This document shows positions 1-8,446 of a stretch of DNA of 64,000 nt, piece after piece. Position 1 is the stretch's first letter. Every line of letters begins with the position of its first letter. The position numbers were made by a program, and so were the translations under genes. Origin of the DNA: Sphingomonas horti (GTDB taxonomy: Bacteria; Pseudomonadota; Alphaproteobacteria; Sphingomonadales; Sphingomonadaceae). The stretch is taken from positions 455,781 through 519,780 of the forward strand of contig NZ_WQMS01000006.1 in NCBI RefSeq assembly GCF_009753715.1, read 5' to 3'. Under the pieces are notes generated by a model. The model worked only from the letters and a program-made list of their open reading frames with translations, had not been told where the DNA came from and searched no databases.

Positions 1-65
1 TCGGCGGCTATGCCTATGGGCTGGAGCGCAAGGAAAAGCTGCTGCGGCGGGAAGGCGCGCGGTAA
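1..65 (+). CDS. 3' end of an unidentified gene (partial)
   Basis: An open frame enters the window and ends at TAA (63-65). It encodes the last 20 residues, ending GLERKEKLLRREGAR, which are basic and charged. Too little is present to assign a family. It converges on the protease gene that ends at position 84. Confidence 0.5.
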   Translation, partial: GGYAYGLERKEKLLRREGAR

Positions 66-83
66 GTCAGCAGCCCGCGAGCT

Positions 84-1619
84 TCATGAGCCTTGAGCCG
101 GCGGCACGTGATCGCAGCTATAGACCAGCCGCTCGTTCGGAGCGGGCGGCAGCAGGTCGCGGAGCGCCTGGGTCATGTCACCCGCTGCCCGCGCGCCGTC
201 GGCGGAGCAGCTCTTTGCCGGGTGCTTTGCCTGGAGAGCGCGGGCGGCGGCGAGGGTGTCCGCAGGCAGGAGGTAGCGTTCCACCGTGTAACGCGACGCC
301 GCCGGATCGAAGCGGCGGACCAGCGCGATTCCTTCGGTGGGCGACACCTCCGCACGGACCCAGCGATCGTCCTCGGCCGCGAACGGTGCCCCGCCTTCGC
401 AGCTCGGCGCAGCCCAATCGAGCGTCACGTCCCTGGGTTCTGAGATGGTGATGCGGCTGCGCTCCAGATCGAGGCGGCAAGCATAGGCGCCCTCGACAGC
501 GGTCGCGGCGGTCTTGGGACTCGCCTTCGGCGCCGCGGCCGCCAGCCGCGCGTCGGCCTGGTCGAGATCGGGGCGCGCGACCCAGGCGATTGGCGCGCCG
601 GCCATCAACACCAGGCCCGCCGCGCCGGCGCCGAGCGCCACGCGGCGATCGTCCTTCGACAGCAGCACAAGGGCGCCGTTCACGAATGCCACGCCGAAAA
701 CGAGCAACAGGCCGGCCACCGCGAGGCCATTGTCGCGCTCGGCGAGGATGCGGTCGCGGACCTGCTCACGCCGCGCATCCATCCGCTCTTCGGCATAGGC
801 GGCGCGGTTGCGCTCGGCCTGGGCGCGCTCGTCCTCGCTGCGGGCGAGGCGCTCGTCGATAGCCGCCTGCTCGGCGCTGGTGCGGCAGGGCAGCCCGGTG
901 GTGTGCGGCTTGACGCCGGCGGCGCGGAGGAACGGGATGATCTCCTTCACCGAAACAGCGAAGCCGAACACCGCGTCGACGCCTTCGGAGTTGGAGACGA
1001 AGCTGTTGATGCCGACCACGCGGCCGCACGAATCGACCAGCGGACCGCCCGAATTGCCGCGCCCGATCGCCGCATCGTGCAGCACCGTGTCGAAGCGCTG
1101 CGACGACTGGCCGCCCGAAACATGGCCCCAGCTCTTGACCGGAGCCTGGGGCGTGACGAAGCCTTCGGCGCCCAGCTCGCGGGCCCGATCGACCGAAAAG
1201 GGATAGCCGACCGCGGCGACCGCGGCGCCGTCCGGGACCGGCCCGGTCGCGATCGTCGCCGGCTCGACATGGCCGTCGGTCAGCTCGATCAGGGCGAGAT
1301 CGCGCTGCGGCTGATAGGCGATCAGCCGACCGGTGAACCGCTTCGATCCTTCGGAAGGTACGACACCGATGATCGCCTCGCCCTCCGCGGCGTCGGAAAC
1401 CACGTGCGCGTTGGTCAGTATCTTGTCCGGGGCGACCGCGACGCCGCTGCCTGTTCCGATCCCCTGCGGCACGCCGCCTTCCATCGCGACGACGACCACG
1501 CGCACCACGCTGCGCCCGGCAGCGGCGACGTCGAGATTGTCCTGGGCGAGCGCGGGGGCGGGGAGGAACTGGAAAACCAGCGCCAGCATCCATCCCCACA
1601 GGTTCGATTTATTGAGCAA
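84..1619 (-). CDS. membrane-anchored trypsin-like serine protease (S1C/DegP-like)
   Basis: This 511-residue protein has an N-terminal signal sequence (about 1-26) and a chymotrypsin-fold protease domain. The triad is visible as His72 in TNAHVV, Asp107 in QRDLALIEL and Ser190 in GRGNSGGP. A charged, probably coiled-coil segment (about 247-295) follows, then two hydrophobic segments (about 299-320 and 329-349) and a Cys-containing C-terminal domain of about 150 residues that I do not recognise. No PDZ domain is evident, so it is not a standard DegP/DegQ. The reading frame opens with TTG, preceded by GAAGG, and overlaps the end of the upstream hydrolase gene. An internal ATG at 1589 is an alternative start with a shorter signal peptide. 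The role is probably envelope proteolysis, by inference. Confidence 0.85.
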   Translation of the reverse strand: MLNKSNLWGWMLALVFQFLPAPALAQDNLDVAAAGRSVVRVVVVAMEGGVPQGIGTGSGVAVAPDKILTNAHVVSDAAEGEAIIGVVPSEGSKRFTGRLIAYQPQRDLALIELTDGHVEPATIATGPVPDGAAVAAVGYPFSVDRARELGAEGFVTPQAPVKSWGHVSGGQSSQRFDTVLHDAAIGRGNSGGPLVDSCGRVVGINSFVSNSEGVDAVFGFAVSVKEIIPFLRAAGVKPHTTGLPCRTSAEQAAIDERLARSEDERAQAERNRAAYAEERMDARREQVRDRILAERDNGLAVAGLLLVFGVAFVNGALVLLSKDDRRVALGAGAAGLVLMAGAPIAWVARPDLDQADARLAAAAPKASPKTAATAVEGAYACRLDLERSRITISEPRDVTLDWAAPSCEGGAPFAAEDDRWVRAEVSPTEGIALVRRFDPAASRYTVERYLLPADTLAAARALQAKHPAKSCSADGARAAGDMTQALRDLLPPAPNERLVYSCDHVPPAQGS

Positions 1620-2475
1620 GGAACGCCTTCACTTCGTCCGCGAATGCATTCGGTGCGTCGAGCATTATGAAGTGGGCGGCATTGGGCACGCGCTTCAGCG
1701 TCACGCCGGAGAGATCGGCATAGGCGGCCTTGTAGCCGGCATCCATCTGTTCGTCGGTGAACGGTGCCCCCGCCGGGGTGACGTAGAGGACGGTGGTCGG
1801 CACGGTGATCGCCTTCAGCTCCGGGCGGAGGTCGGTGACGATCAGCTCGGCAAAGGCATTGGCGACCGCGTTCGGATCGCTCGCAAGGCTGTCCTCGATC
1901 GGGCCGGCGCGCTCGCTTTCGGTGTTGATCATCGACGTGACCATGGTCCGGCGCTCACGGTCGCGCTCCTCCGGTGTCGCCTTGGCGGAGCGGGCGCGCA
2001 TTGCATCGGCGATCGGGCGGACGCTGTCGGCGTTGGCGCTCGGCCCGCCATAGAGCTGGCCAACGAACGGGTGCATGTCGACGACCATCAGCTTGCCGAC
2101 TTCCTTGGGATGGCGCGCGGCAACCATCATCGCGATCGTGCCGCCCATCGAATGGCCGATCAGCGCCGGCTTTTCGAGCTTTTCCTCCGAGATGTAGCGC
2201 GCGACTTCCTCGGCGACGGGCGCGATGACCGCACCCTGCGCGTTGCCTCCCGCCGGCGTCGCGCCCATGCCAGCGATCTGGACCAGATGGTAGCGATAGC
2301 CCGGCACGCGCTCGACCGTGCCGTTCCACACCCGGGTCGACGATGCGAGGCCGTGGATCAGCACGACGTCCGGGCCGGAGCCTTCGGCGGTGACGCTGAT
2401 CCGGTCGGACTGGAAGGCGGCGAAAACAGGGTTGGCAGCGATCAGAGCCGCGGCGGTGAACAAGGCGCGAAACAT
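1609..2475 (-). CDS. exported alpha/beta-fold hydrolase
   Basis: The 288-residue product starts with a signal peptide (cleavage near residues 19-20) and has the alpha/beta-hydrolase layout. There is an oxyanion-hole motif LIHGLASS (about 39-46), a nucleophile elbow GHSMGG with Ser109, and a C-terminal catalytic His268 in AAHFIMLDAP. The substrate cannot be told from sequence; esterases and proline-iminopeptidase-like enzymes share this pattern. The ATG is preceded by GGAGGG. The gene overlaps the protease downstream by 11 nt, so the two are probably co-transcribed. Confidence 0.85.
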   Translation of the reverse strand: MFRALFTAAALIAANPVFAAFQSDRISVTAEGSGPDVVLIHGLASSTRVWNGTVERVPGYRYHLVQIAGMGATPAGGNAQGAVIAPVAEEVARYISEEKLEKPALIGHSMGGTIAMMVAARHPKEVGKLMVVDMHPFVGQLYGGPSANADSVRPIADAMRARSAKATPEERDRERRTMVTSMINTESERAGPIEDSLASDPNAVANAFAELIVTDLRPELKAITVPTTVLYVTPAGAPFTDEQMDAGYKAAYADLSGVTLKRVPNAAHFIMLDAPNAFADEVKAFLAQ

Positions 2476-2527
2476 TGGAGACCCTCCCGGTAGTGCGCGA
2501 TGATTAGGCGAGGCGGCGGGCAGGGCG

Positions 2528-4696
2528 CTAGAGGAAAGAATAGGGGTCGACGTCCACGCTCACGCGCACGCTTGCCGGCCAGTCAAGCGCGCCCAGCCAG
2601 TCGCGGATCACGTCCTGAACATCGAGGCTGCGGCGCGCGTGGACCAGCAGGCGGTGGCGGTGGCGGCCGCGGAGCATCGCCAGTGGGGCGGGGGCGGGGC
2701 CGAAGACGTGCATGTCTTCCACTTGCGGCGCGGTCTTGCCGATCAGCCGCGCGGTCTCGATCGCGGCCTGCGCGTTTTCGGAGCTGACGACGATCGCGGC
2801 CATGCGCCCGAACGGCGGTGCGCCCGCCTCGCGCCGGGCCTCGGTCTCGGCAGCGTAGAAGCTTTCCGCGTCGCCGCTGACCAGCGCCTGGATCACGGGC
2901 GCGTTCACGTCGTGCGTCTGCACGAAGACCCGCCCCGGCTTCTCGCCGCGTCCGGCGCGGCCGGCGACCTGGGCGATCTGCTGGAACGTCCGCTCTGCCG
3001 CCCGCAGGTCGCCGCCGGAAAGGCCCAAGTCGGCATCGACCACGCCGACCAATGTCAGGTTCGGGAAGTGATAGCCCTTGGTCACAAGCTGCGTGCCGAT
3101 CACGATCGAAATCTCGTTCGCTTCCATCCGCGCGACGAACTCGGCGGCCTTGGCGGGGGACCAGATCGTGTCCGACGTGACGATCGCGCGCGGCGCATCG
3201 GGGAACAGGGCCGCGACCTCGTCCGCGATCCGCTCGACGCCGGGACCGCAGGCGACCAGCGAATCCTCTGCCTTGCATTCGGGGCAAAGCTCGGGCGGCT
3301 TCGCGATCAGCCCGCAATGATGGCATTGCAGCCGGTGGATCAGGCGGTGCTCGACCAGCCAGGCGGTGCAGTTCGGGCATTTGAAGCGGTGGCCGCAATG
3401 GCGGCACAGCGTCAGCGGGGCATAGCCGCGGCGATTGAGGAACAGCAGGCTCTGCTCGCCGCGTTCGATCGTCTCCTCGATCGCCTTGACCAAAGCCGGC
3501 GCCAGCCAGTGGCCGCGGGGCGGCGGGTCCTGCAGCAGGTCGATCGCGGCGATGTCGGGCAGCTGTGCGCCGCCGAACCGGGCTGGCAGCTTCACGTCCT
3601 TGTACCGACCGAGCTCGACTTGGTGACGCGTCTCGATCGCCGGCGTGGCCGAGGCGAGGACGATCGGGATATCCTCGAAATGCGCGCGCATCACCGCGGT
3701 GTCGCGGGCATGGTACTGGACGCCTTCTTCCTGCTTGAAGCTCGCCTCATGCGCTTCGTCGACGATGATCAGGCCGAGGCTGCGATAGGGAAGGAACAGT
3801 GCCGAGCGCGCCCCGACCACAACCTTCGCTTCACCTTTCGCGATCGCGCGCCACGCGCGGCGGCGCTGGGATTGGCGCAGCCCCGAATGCCAGGCGACCG
3901 GCAACACGCCGAAGCGCGCGTCGAAACGGCGCAGGAAAGGCTCGGTCAGCGCGATTTCAGGGAGGAGGACGAGCGTCTGACGTCCCTCCCGAATCGCAGC
4001 GGCCACCGCTTCGAAATAGACCTCGGTCTTGCCGGAGCCGGTGACGCCGTCAAGTACGAAGGGTTCGAAGCTATGGGCCTGCACCGCCGCGGCGAACCGC
4101 GTGGCAGCTTCAGCCTGCTGCGGTGTCAGTTCAGGCGGCGCATGGTCGGGATCGGGTTCGGGGAACGGCGTGTCGAGGGCGACTTCGATCGGCTCGATCG
4201 CGCCCGCCTTGCACAGGCCGCGGATCACTGCGTCCGAGACGCCGGCGATCAGCGCCAGCTCCCGCACCAGCCCCTGCCGGTCGCCGATCCGCTCCAGCGC
4301 CTGGATGCGTTGCGGCGTCAGGCGGTCGGGAGCGATGCCGGTCGCGCGATATTCGAGCACTGTGCGCCCGCTCTCCAGCGCCGAAGAGGAGGGCAACGCC
4401 ATCCGCAGCACCGCGCCGGGCGGGCTCAGATAATAATCGGAGGCCCACTCGATCAGCCGGCGTAACGGGCCTGCGAGCGGCGGCGCGTCGTGGACGGCGA
4501 TCAGGTTGCGCAGCCGATTGTCGCCCACTTCCGCGCCGGACGGCATCCGCTCCGGCTCCCACACCACTCCAGTCAGCTGGCGAGGGCCCAGCGGCGCCAC
4601 TACGACCGATCCCGGCTCGACCGTCATGCCGTGCGGAACGCGGTAGTCGAGCGGGCCAAGCGCGGGGTTCAGCAGCAGGACGCGGGCGCGGGACAT
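2528..4696 (-). CDS. priA: primosomal replication restart helicase PriA
   Basis: PriA is a superfamily 2 3'-5' DNA helicase that reloads the replisome at collapsed forks. Visible motifs are Walker A GVTGSGKT, the DEAH box IIVDEAHEASF, and the Cys-rich zinc-binding insert (CRHCGHRFKCPNC, then CHHCG and CPEC), followed by helicase motifs V-VI (VTKGYHFPNL, QVAGRAGRG). I place the start at the ATG giving MSRARVLLLNPALG (722 aa), because 12 further residues upstream are not family-like. It is preceded on the same strand by the TPR-hydroxylase gene (55 nt gap). Confidence 0.97.
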   Translation of the reverse strand: MSRARVLLLNPALGPLDYRVPHGMTVEPGSVVVAPLGPRQLTGVVWEPERMPSGAEVGDNRLRNLIAVHDAPPLAGPLRRLIEWASDYYLSPPGAVLRMALPSSSALESGRTVLEYRATGIAPDRLTPQRIQALERIGDRQGLVRELALIAGVSDAVIRGLCKAGAIEPIEVALDTPFPEPDPDHAPPELTPQQAEAATRFAAAVQAHSFEPFVLDGVTGSGKTEVYFEAVAAAIREGRQTLVLLPEIALTEPFLRRFDARFGVLPVAWHSGLRQSQRRRAWRAIAKGEAKVVVGARSALFLPYRSLGLIIVDEAHEASFKQEEGVQYHARDTAVMRAHFEDIPIVLASATPAIETRHQVELGRYKDVKLPARFGGAQLPDIAAIDLLQDPPPRGHWLAPALVKAIEETIERGEQSLLFLNRRGYAPLTLCRHCGHRFKCPNCTAWLVEHRLIHRLQCHHCGLIAKPPELCPECKAEDSLVACGPGVERIADEVAALFPDAPRAIVTSDTIWSPAKAAEFVARMEANEISIVIGTQLVTKGYHFPNLTLVGVVDADLGLSGGDLRAAERTFQQIAQVAGRAGRGEKPGRVFVQTHDVNAPVIQALVSGDAESFYAAETEARREAGAPPFGRMAAIVVSSENAQAAIETARLIGKTAPQVEDMHVFGPAPAPLAMLRGRHRHRLLVHARRSLDVQDVIRDWLGALDWPASVRVSVDVDPYSFL

Positions 4697-4751
4697 GGCG
4701 TTGCTCGATAACGGGCTCCCCCATCCTGACAAGGGACGGGAATATCGGGGC

Positions 4752-6032
4752 TCAGTCGTCGATGATCACGTTCATGCCGCTCGCGTCGGCGGCCTGGAAG
4801 AAGCGGTTGACCAGGTCACGCTCGGTCTGGGTGATGTGGGGATTCCAGACATCGAGGATCAGTACCGCGCGCAACTCATCGCTGTCGTTCCACGCCTCAT
4901 GCTCGATCGTGTCGTCGAAGGCGAAGGCCTGGCCCTCCTGCCATTCGCGGGTTTCCCCGCCGACGCGGAAGCCGCATTTCTCCGGCACGATCAGGCCGAG
5001 ATGGACGATCGTGCGGGCGTTGGTGACGCCGGTGTGAGGCGGGATGCGCGTTCTGGGGTGGAGCAGCGAGAAGAAAACGGTCGGCGCGCGGCCCGCATGG
5101 TCGGCCAGCGGCAGCTTCTCGACGGCCGCTGCAGTCTGCGGGCAGCGCGCGCAATGGTCGTCGATCCGCTTGCCGTGCCGCCAGAGGAAATAGGCGCTCC
5201 AGCGCTCGCTATGGTCGAGCTCGCTCCATTTGCTCTCCGGATAGCCGGACGGATACTGGACGTAGGGCGCAAAGCCCTCGTCGCCCTTATCGAGCAGGTC
5301 CTTCAGCTCCGCGCGGATGGCGGGGGCCGCGGCTTCCAGCTCGCTCATCCAGGGAAAATGCTCGCGGTCGAAGAACTCGTCGGCCGGCAGGAACGGGAAG
5401 GTCATCCCCTCGCAGACGTTCGCATAGACCTGGCGCCGCCCCAGCATCGCGTCGATCGCCGCACCGACGCGCCGCCGGTCGCGCGGCGAAGCTGCGGCCA
5501 ACGCGTCGCCCATCGCCCCATCTATCACGCCGCCGAATCGCGCGTTATGAGCCACCGCAAAGGCGCGGCCCTCGTCCAGCATCGCCCGGATCTCGGGCGA
5601 CAGCTGCTCGTCGGGCGGGGCGACGGCGCCGGCCTGACCCCAATGCAGCGCGGCCCGGGCGTTCTGGCCCGTCCGCTGGAACAGATGCGCCTTGCGCAGC
5701 AACGCGACGAACGCGCGCGCATCGATCGCCAGCACGCGGTCGAGCGCGGCGAGTTCGCCGTCATCATCGCCGAGCTCCCGGCAGGCGCGGGCGAGGTTCA
5801 GCCACAGCACCGGCTCGCCGGGATCCGCAGCTGCGGCGCGGGCGAAGTAATTGCGCGCCGCGGCAAAGTCCGACCGCGCCAGCGCCTGCGTGCCCAGCGA
5901 GTTGAGCGCCTGCGGATGATCGGGGGCGATCGCGACCACCTGCTCTAGATATCTGACCGCCGCCTGCGGGCGCTGCGCCCGCTGCTCGGCCGCCGCCGCC
6001 GACAAGAGTTGCGCGATGCGCGGATCGTTCAC
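4752..6032 (-). CDS. TPR-containing aspartyl/asparaginyl beta-hydroxylase family protein
   Basis: The 426-residue product begins with roughly 180 residues of TPR-like helical repeats (Ala-rich, pattern DHPQALNSLGTQAL) and ends in an aspartyl/asparaginyl hydroxylase double-stranded beta-helix. Iron-binding histidines are visible in PPHTGVTN and in DDTIEHEAWN, with a conserved Arg for 2-oxoglutarate expected near RAVLILDVW. The family hydroxylates Asp/Asn side chains or, in LpxO, lipid A acyl chains; the substrate here is unknown. Translation starts at GTG with GGGGAA upstream. The 119 bp between this gene and the divergent transaldolase gene is mostly an SR1 palindrome. Confidence 0.85.
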   Translation of the reverse strand: MNDPRIAQLLSAAAAEQRAQRPQAAVRYLEQVVAIAPDHPQALNSLGTQALARSDFAAARNYFARAAAADPGEPVLWLNLARACRELGDDDGELAALDRVLAIDARAFVALLRKAHLFQRTGQNARAALHWGQAGAVAPPDEQLSPEIRAMLDEGRAFAVAHNARFGGVIDGAMGDALAAASPRDRRRVGAAIDAMLGRRQVYANVCEGMTFPFLPADEFFDREHFPWMSELEAAAPAIRAELKDLLDKGDEGFAPYVQYPSGYPESKWSELDHSERWSAYFLWRHGKRIDDHCARCPQTAAAVEKLPLADHAGRAPTVFFSLLHPRTRIPPHTGVTNARTIVHLGLIVPEKCGFRVGGETREWQEGQAFAFDDTIEHEAWNDSDELRAVLILDVWNPHITQTERDLVNRFFQAADASGMNVIIDD

Positions 6033-6051
6033 CCGAATTTCCCCAAGTCCA

Positions 6052-6138
6052 CGTCACCCCGGACTTGATCCGGGGTCCACCTTCTTTACGGAGGCTGTCA
6101 ACAGGAAGGTAGGTCCCGGGGTCAAGCCCGGGGCGACG
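6052..6138. repeat. SR1 palindromic repeat, copy a
   Basis: Imperfect inverted repeat whose ends read CGTCACCCCGGACTTGATCC and, on the other arm, GGGTCAAGCCCGGGGCGACG. Inner arms CACCTTCTT / AAGGTAGG flank a short loop. It fills most of the divergent gap between the TPR-hydroxylase and transaldolase genes. Related copies lie at 11812, 14446, 16161 and 20358. Confidence 0.85.
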
Positions 6139-6151
6139 GATCGAGGGTCAT

Positions 6152-6805
6152 ATGAAATTCTTCGTCGATACGGCCGATACGAACGACATCCGCGAGCTGG
6201 CCGTGACCGGCCTACTCGACGGGGTCACAACCAACCCGTCGCTGATCCATAAGGCGGGGCGCGATTTCCTCGACGTGGTGAAGGAAATCTGCGCGATCGT
6301 GCCGGGACCCGTTTCCGCCGAAGTCGTCGCGCTCGACCACGAGACAATGATGAAAGAGGCCGAAATCCTCCGCAGGATCGCGGACAATGTCGCGGTCAAG
6401 GTGCCGCTGACGCTGGACGGGCTGAAGACCTGCCGCAAGCTGACCGCCGACGGCACGATGGTGAACGTGACGCTTTGCTTCTCGGCGAACCAGGCGCTGC
6501 TGGCGGCGAAGGCGGGCGCGACCTTCGTCTCGCCGTTCGTGGGGCGGCACGACGATGTCGGGTTCGACGGCATGCAACTGATCAGCGACATCCGCCTGAT
6601 CTACGACAACTATGATTTCGCGACCGAGATCCTGGTCGCCAGCATCCGCCATCCCGTCCACGTGCTCGAATCGGCGAAGCTGGGCGCCGATGTCGCGACG
6701 ATGCCGCCCGCTGTGATCCGCCAGCTCGTCAAGCATCCGCTGACGGACAAGGGCATCGAAGGCTTCCTCGCCGACTGGGCGAAGACCGGGCAGAAGATTT
6801 CGTGA
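6152..6805 (+). CDS. tal: transaldolase-like protein (TalC/FSA subfamily)
   Basis: This 217-residue enzyme belongs to the short transaldolase/fructose-6-phosphate aldolase group, which transfers or cleaves dihydroxyacetone units in the non-oxidative pentose phosphate pathway. The N-terminus [13 protein letters not shown] and the motif DGVTTNPSL are characteristic, and the Schiff-base lysine is Lys83 in VAVKVPLT. Length is normal for the subfamily (about 215-220 aa). True transaldolase and FSA activities are hard to separate by eye. The start ATG has GAGGG upstream. An SR2 repeat begins 3 nt after the stop and separates it from xerC. Confidence 0.93.
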   Translation: MKFFVDTADTNDIRELAVTGLLDGVTTNPSLIHKAGRDFLDVVKEICAIVPGPVSAEVVALDHETMMKEAEILRRIADNVAVKVPLTLDGLKTCRKLTADGTMVNVTLCFSANQALLAAKAGATFVSPFVGRHDDVGFDGMQLISDIRLIYDNYDFATEILVASIRHPVHVLESAKLGADVATMPPAVIRQLVKHPLTDKGIEGFLADWAKTGQKIS

Positions 6806-6808
6806 AAT

Positions 6809-6963
6809 CCTCCCCGAGCTTGCTCGGGGAGGGGGACCGCGCACCGAAGGTGCGTGGTGGAGGGCCCGCAGCGAAGCGAGGATCGCTGACCCTCCGCTTC
6901 GCTGCCGGCCCCTCCACCGGACTTCGTGCGATCCGCCTCCCCTCGCAAGGCGAGGGGATGATC
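6809..6963. repeat. SR2 long nested palindrome, copy a
   Basis: About 155 bp element built from an outer hairpin at each end (CCTCCCCGAGC / GCTCGGGGAGG at left; CTCCCCTCGC / GCGAGGGGA at right). Inner long-range arms are GGTGGAGGGCCC and GGCCCCTCCACC. It fills the tal-xerC gap, and its right edge (GAGGGGATGA) sits at Shine-Dalgarno distance from the xerC ATG. Confidence 0.85.
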
Positions 6964-6965
6964 TA

Positions 6966-7841
6966 ATGCAGCTGCTCGTCCAATCCTTCGCTGACCATTT
7001 GCGCCGGGATCGGCGACGATCGGTGCATACGGTGCGCGCTTATGTCGCAACCGCTGAGCGGTTGCTGGCGTTCCTCTCGGAACATCACGGCCGCCCCGCC
7101 GATGCGGCGCTTCTGAAGACCATCGGCGTCGCCGACCTGCGCGCCTTTCTTGCCGACCGGCGCGGCGACCGGATCGGCAATGCGTCGGCGGCGCGGGAGC
7201 TCTCGGCGGTGCGCACGTTCCTGGCTTTTGCCGGGGTCGAGGCGCCGCGGCTGAAAGGGCCGAAGGTGAAGAAAGGCGCGCCGCGTCCGGTCTCACCGGC
7301 CGAGGCGGTCGCGCTGGCCGAAGACGTGGCCGAGGAGCGGGAGGGATGGGCCGGCGCGCGCGATCTTGCGGTCCTGTTGCTGCTCTACGGCGCCGGCTTG
7401 CGGATCGGCGAGGCGATGGGGTTGACGGGGGCCGCGCTGCCGCTGGGTGCGACGCTCAGCGTCACCGGCAAGCGCAACAAGACCCGGGTGGTGCCGCTGC
7501 TGCCGCAGGTGCGCGAAGCGATCGACGCCTATGTCGCCGCCTGTCCGTATCCGCCTGCGAAGGACCAGGCGCTGTTCCGGGGTGCGCGCGGCGGACCGTT
7601 GGAACCGTCGCAGATCAGGCGCGCGGTGCGGCGGGCGAGGGGACGGCTGGGGCTATCGGAGCAGACGACGCCGCATGCGCTCAGGCACAGCTTCGCGACC
7701 CATTTGCTCGGCCGCGGCGTCGATCTTCGCTCGCTCCAGGAGCTGCTCGGCCATGCGAGCCTCAGTTCGACTCAGATCTACACCGCCGTCGATGCCGCGC
7801 ATCTGATGGACGTGTACAGGAACGCTCACCCCCGCGCCTAG
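6966..7841 (+). CDS. xerC: tyrosine recombinase XerC
   Basis: XerC acts with XerD at dif to resolve chromosome dimers. The 291-residue protein has the N-terminal core-binding domain (about 1-90) and the catalytic domain with all expected residues: Arg146 (GLRIGEA), Lys169 (VTGKRNK), His237 and Arg240 (HALRHSF), His263 (LGHASLS) and nucleophile Tyr272 (TQIYTAVD). Length fits XerC rather than a phage integrase. Its ribosome-binding site appears to come from the end of an SR2 repeat. The 3' end overlaps the convergent dedA gene by 4 nt. Confidence 0.95.
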   Translation: MQLLVQSFADHLRRDRRRSVHTVRAYVATAERLLAFLSEHHGRPADAALLKTIGVADLRAFLADRRGDRIGNASAARELSAVRTFLAFAGVEAPRLKGPKVKKGAPRPVSPAEAVALAEDVAEEREGWAGARDLAVLLLLYGAGLRIGEAMGLTGAALPLGATLSVTGKRNKTRVVPLLPQVREAIDAYVAACPYPPAKDQALFRGARGGPLEPSQIRRAVRRARGRLGLSEQTTPHALRHSFATHLLGRGVDLRSLQELLGHASLSSTQIYTAVDAAHLMDVYRNAHPRA

Positions 7842-8437
7842 TCGCGCGGTTTCCAGGTGAAGACGCGCCACAGATACCAGCCGACCATGCCGGCCATGAC
7901 GGCGAGCGCGACCGGACCGACATAATCCTGCAGCTGATGGAAATTATGGCTGAGGAACACCCCGGCTCCGGCCAGCACCGAGTTCCAGATCGCGCTGCCG
8001 GCGAAGGTCCAGAGCGTGAATTCCCAGAAAGGAATGCGCGCCATGCCGGCGGGAATCGAGATCAGCGTGCGGCCTGTCGGCATGAATCGCGCCGCAAGGA
8101 TTACCCAATGGCCGTGGCTGAGAAAGAAGCGATGCAGCTTCTCCACCTCGTGCCAGTCGAGCGTCAGCCAACGGCCGTAGCGCTCCACGAACGGGCGGAA
8201 CCGCTGATAGCCGGTGCGCCAGCCGATCCAGTACCAGAAATAGTTGCCGATCGTGGTGCCGATCGTGCCCCAGAGCACGAGCGGCACGAACGCCATCTCG
8301 CCCTGCTCCACGGCGATGCCGCCCAAACCCATGATGACTTCGGAGGGAATGGGCGGAAACACATTCTCCAGCACCATCAGCAGGAAAATGCCGGCGTAAC
8401 CGCCGCGGGCGATCAGATGGACGATGAAGTCGGTCAT
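7838..8437 (-). CDS. DedA family inner-membrane protein
   Basis: The 199-residue polytopic protein shows DedA/SNARE-associated family features: an N-terminal hydrophobic segment, the FPPIPSEVIM motif (Pro and Glu conserved), and RFMPTGRTLISIPAGMARI with conserved Arg and Gly. DedA proteins are proposed lipid scramblases for undecaprenyl phosphate or phospholipids, and are linked to membrane homeostasis. It is last in the rsmI-yraN-gshB-dedA run (9 nt after gshB) and converges on xerC with a 4 nt overlap. Confidence 0.92.
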   Translation of the reverse strand: MTDFIVHLIARGGYAGIFLLMVLENVFPPIPSEVIMGLGGIAVEQGEMAFVPLVLWGTIGTTIGNYFWYWIGWRTGYQRFRPFVERYGRWLTLDWHEVEKLHRFFLSHGHWVILAARFMPTGRTLISIPAGMARIPFWEFTLWTFAGSAIWNSVLAGAGVFLSHNFHQLQDYVGPVALAVMAGMVGWYLWRVFTWKPRD

Positions 8438-8446
8438 TTCGGGTGG

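Noticed and set aside
6809..6963. SR2 as a CRISPR array or integron site
   Set aside because: It is one nested palindrome per locus with no repeated spacer units, no cas or integrase genes nearby; xerC is the chromosomal resolvase.
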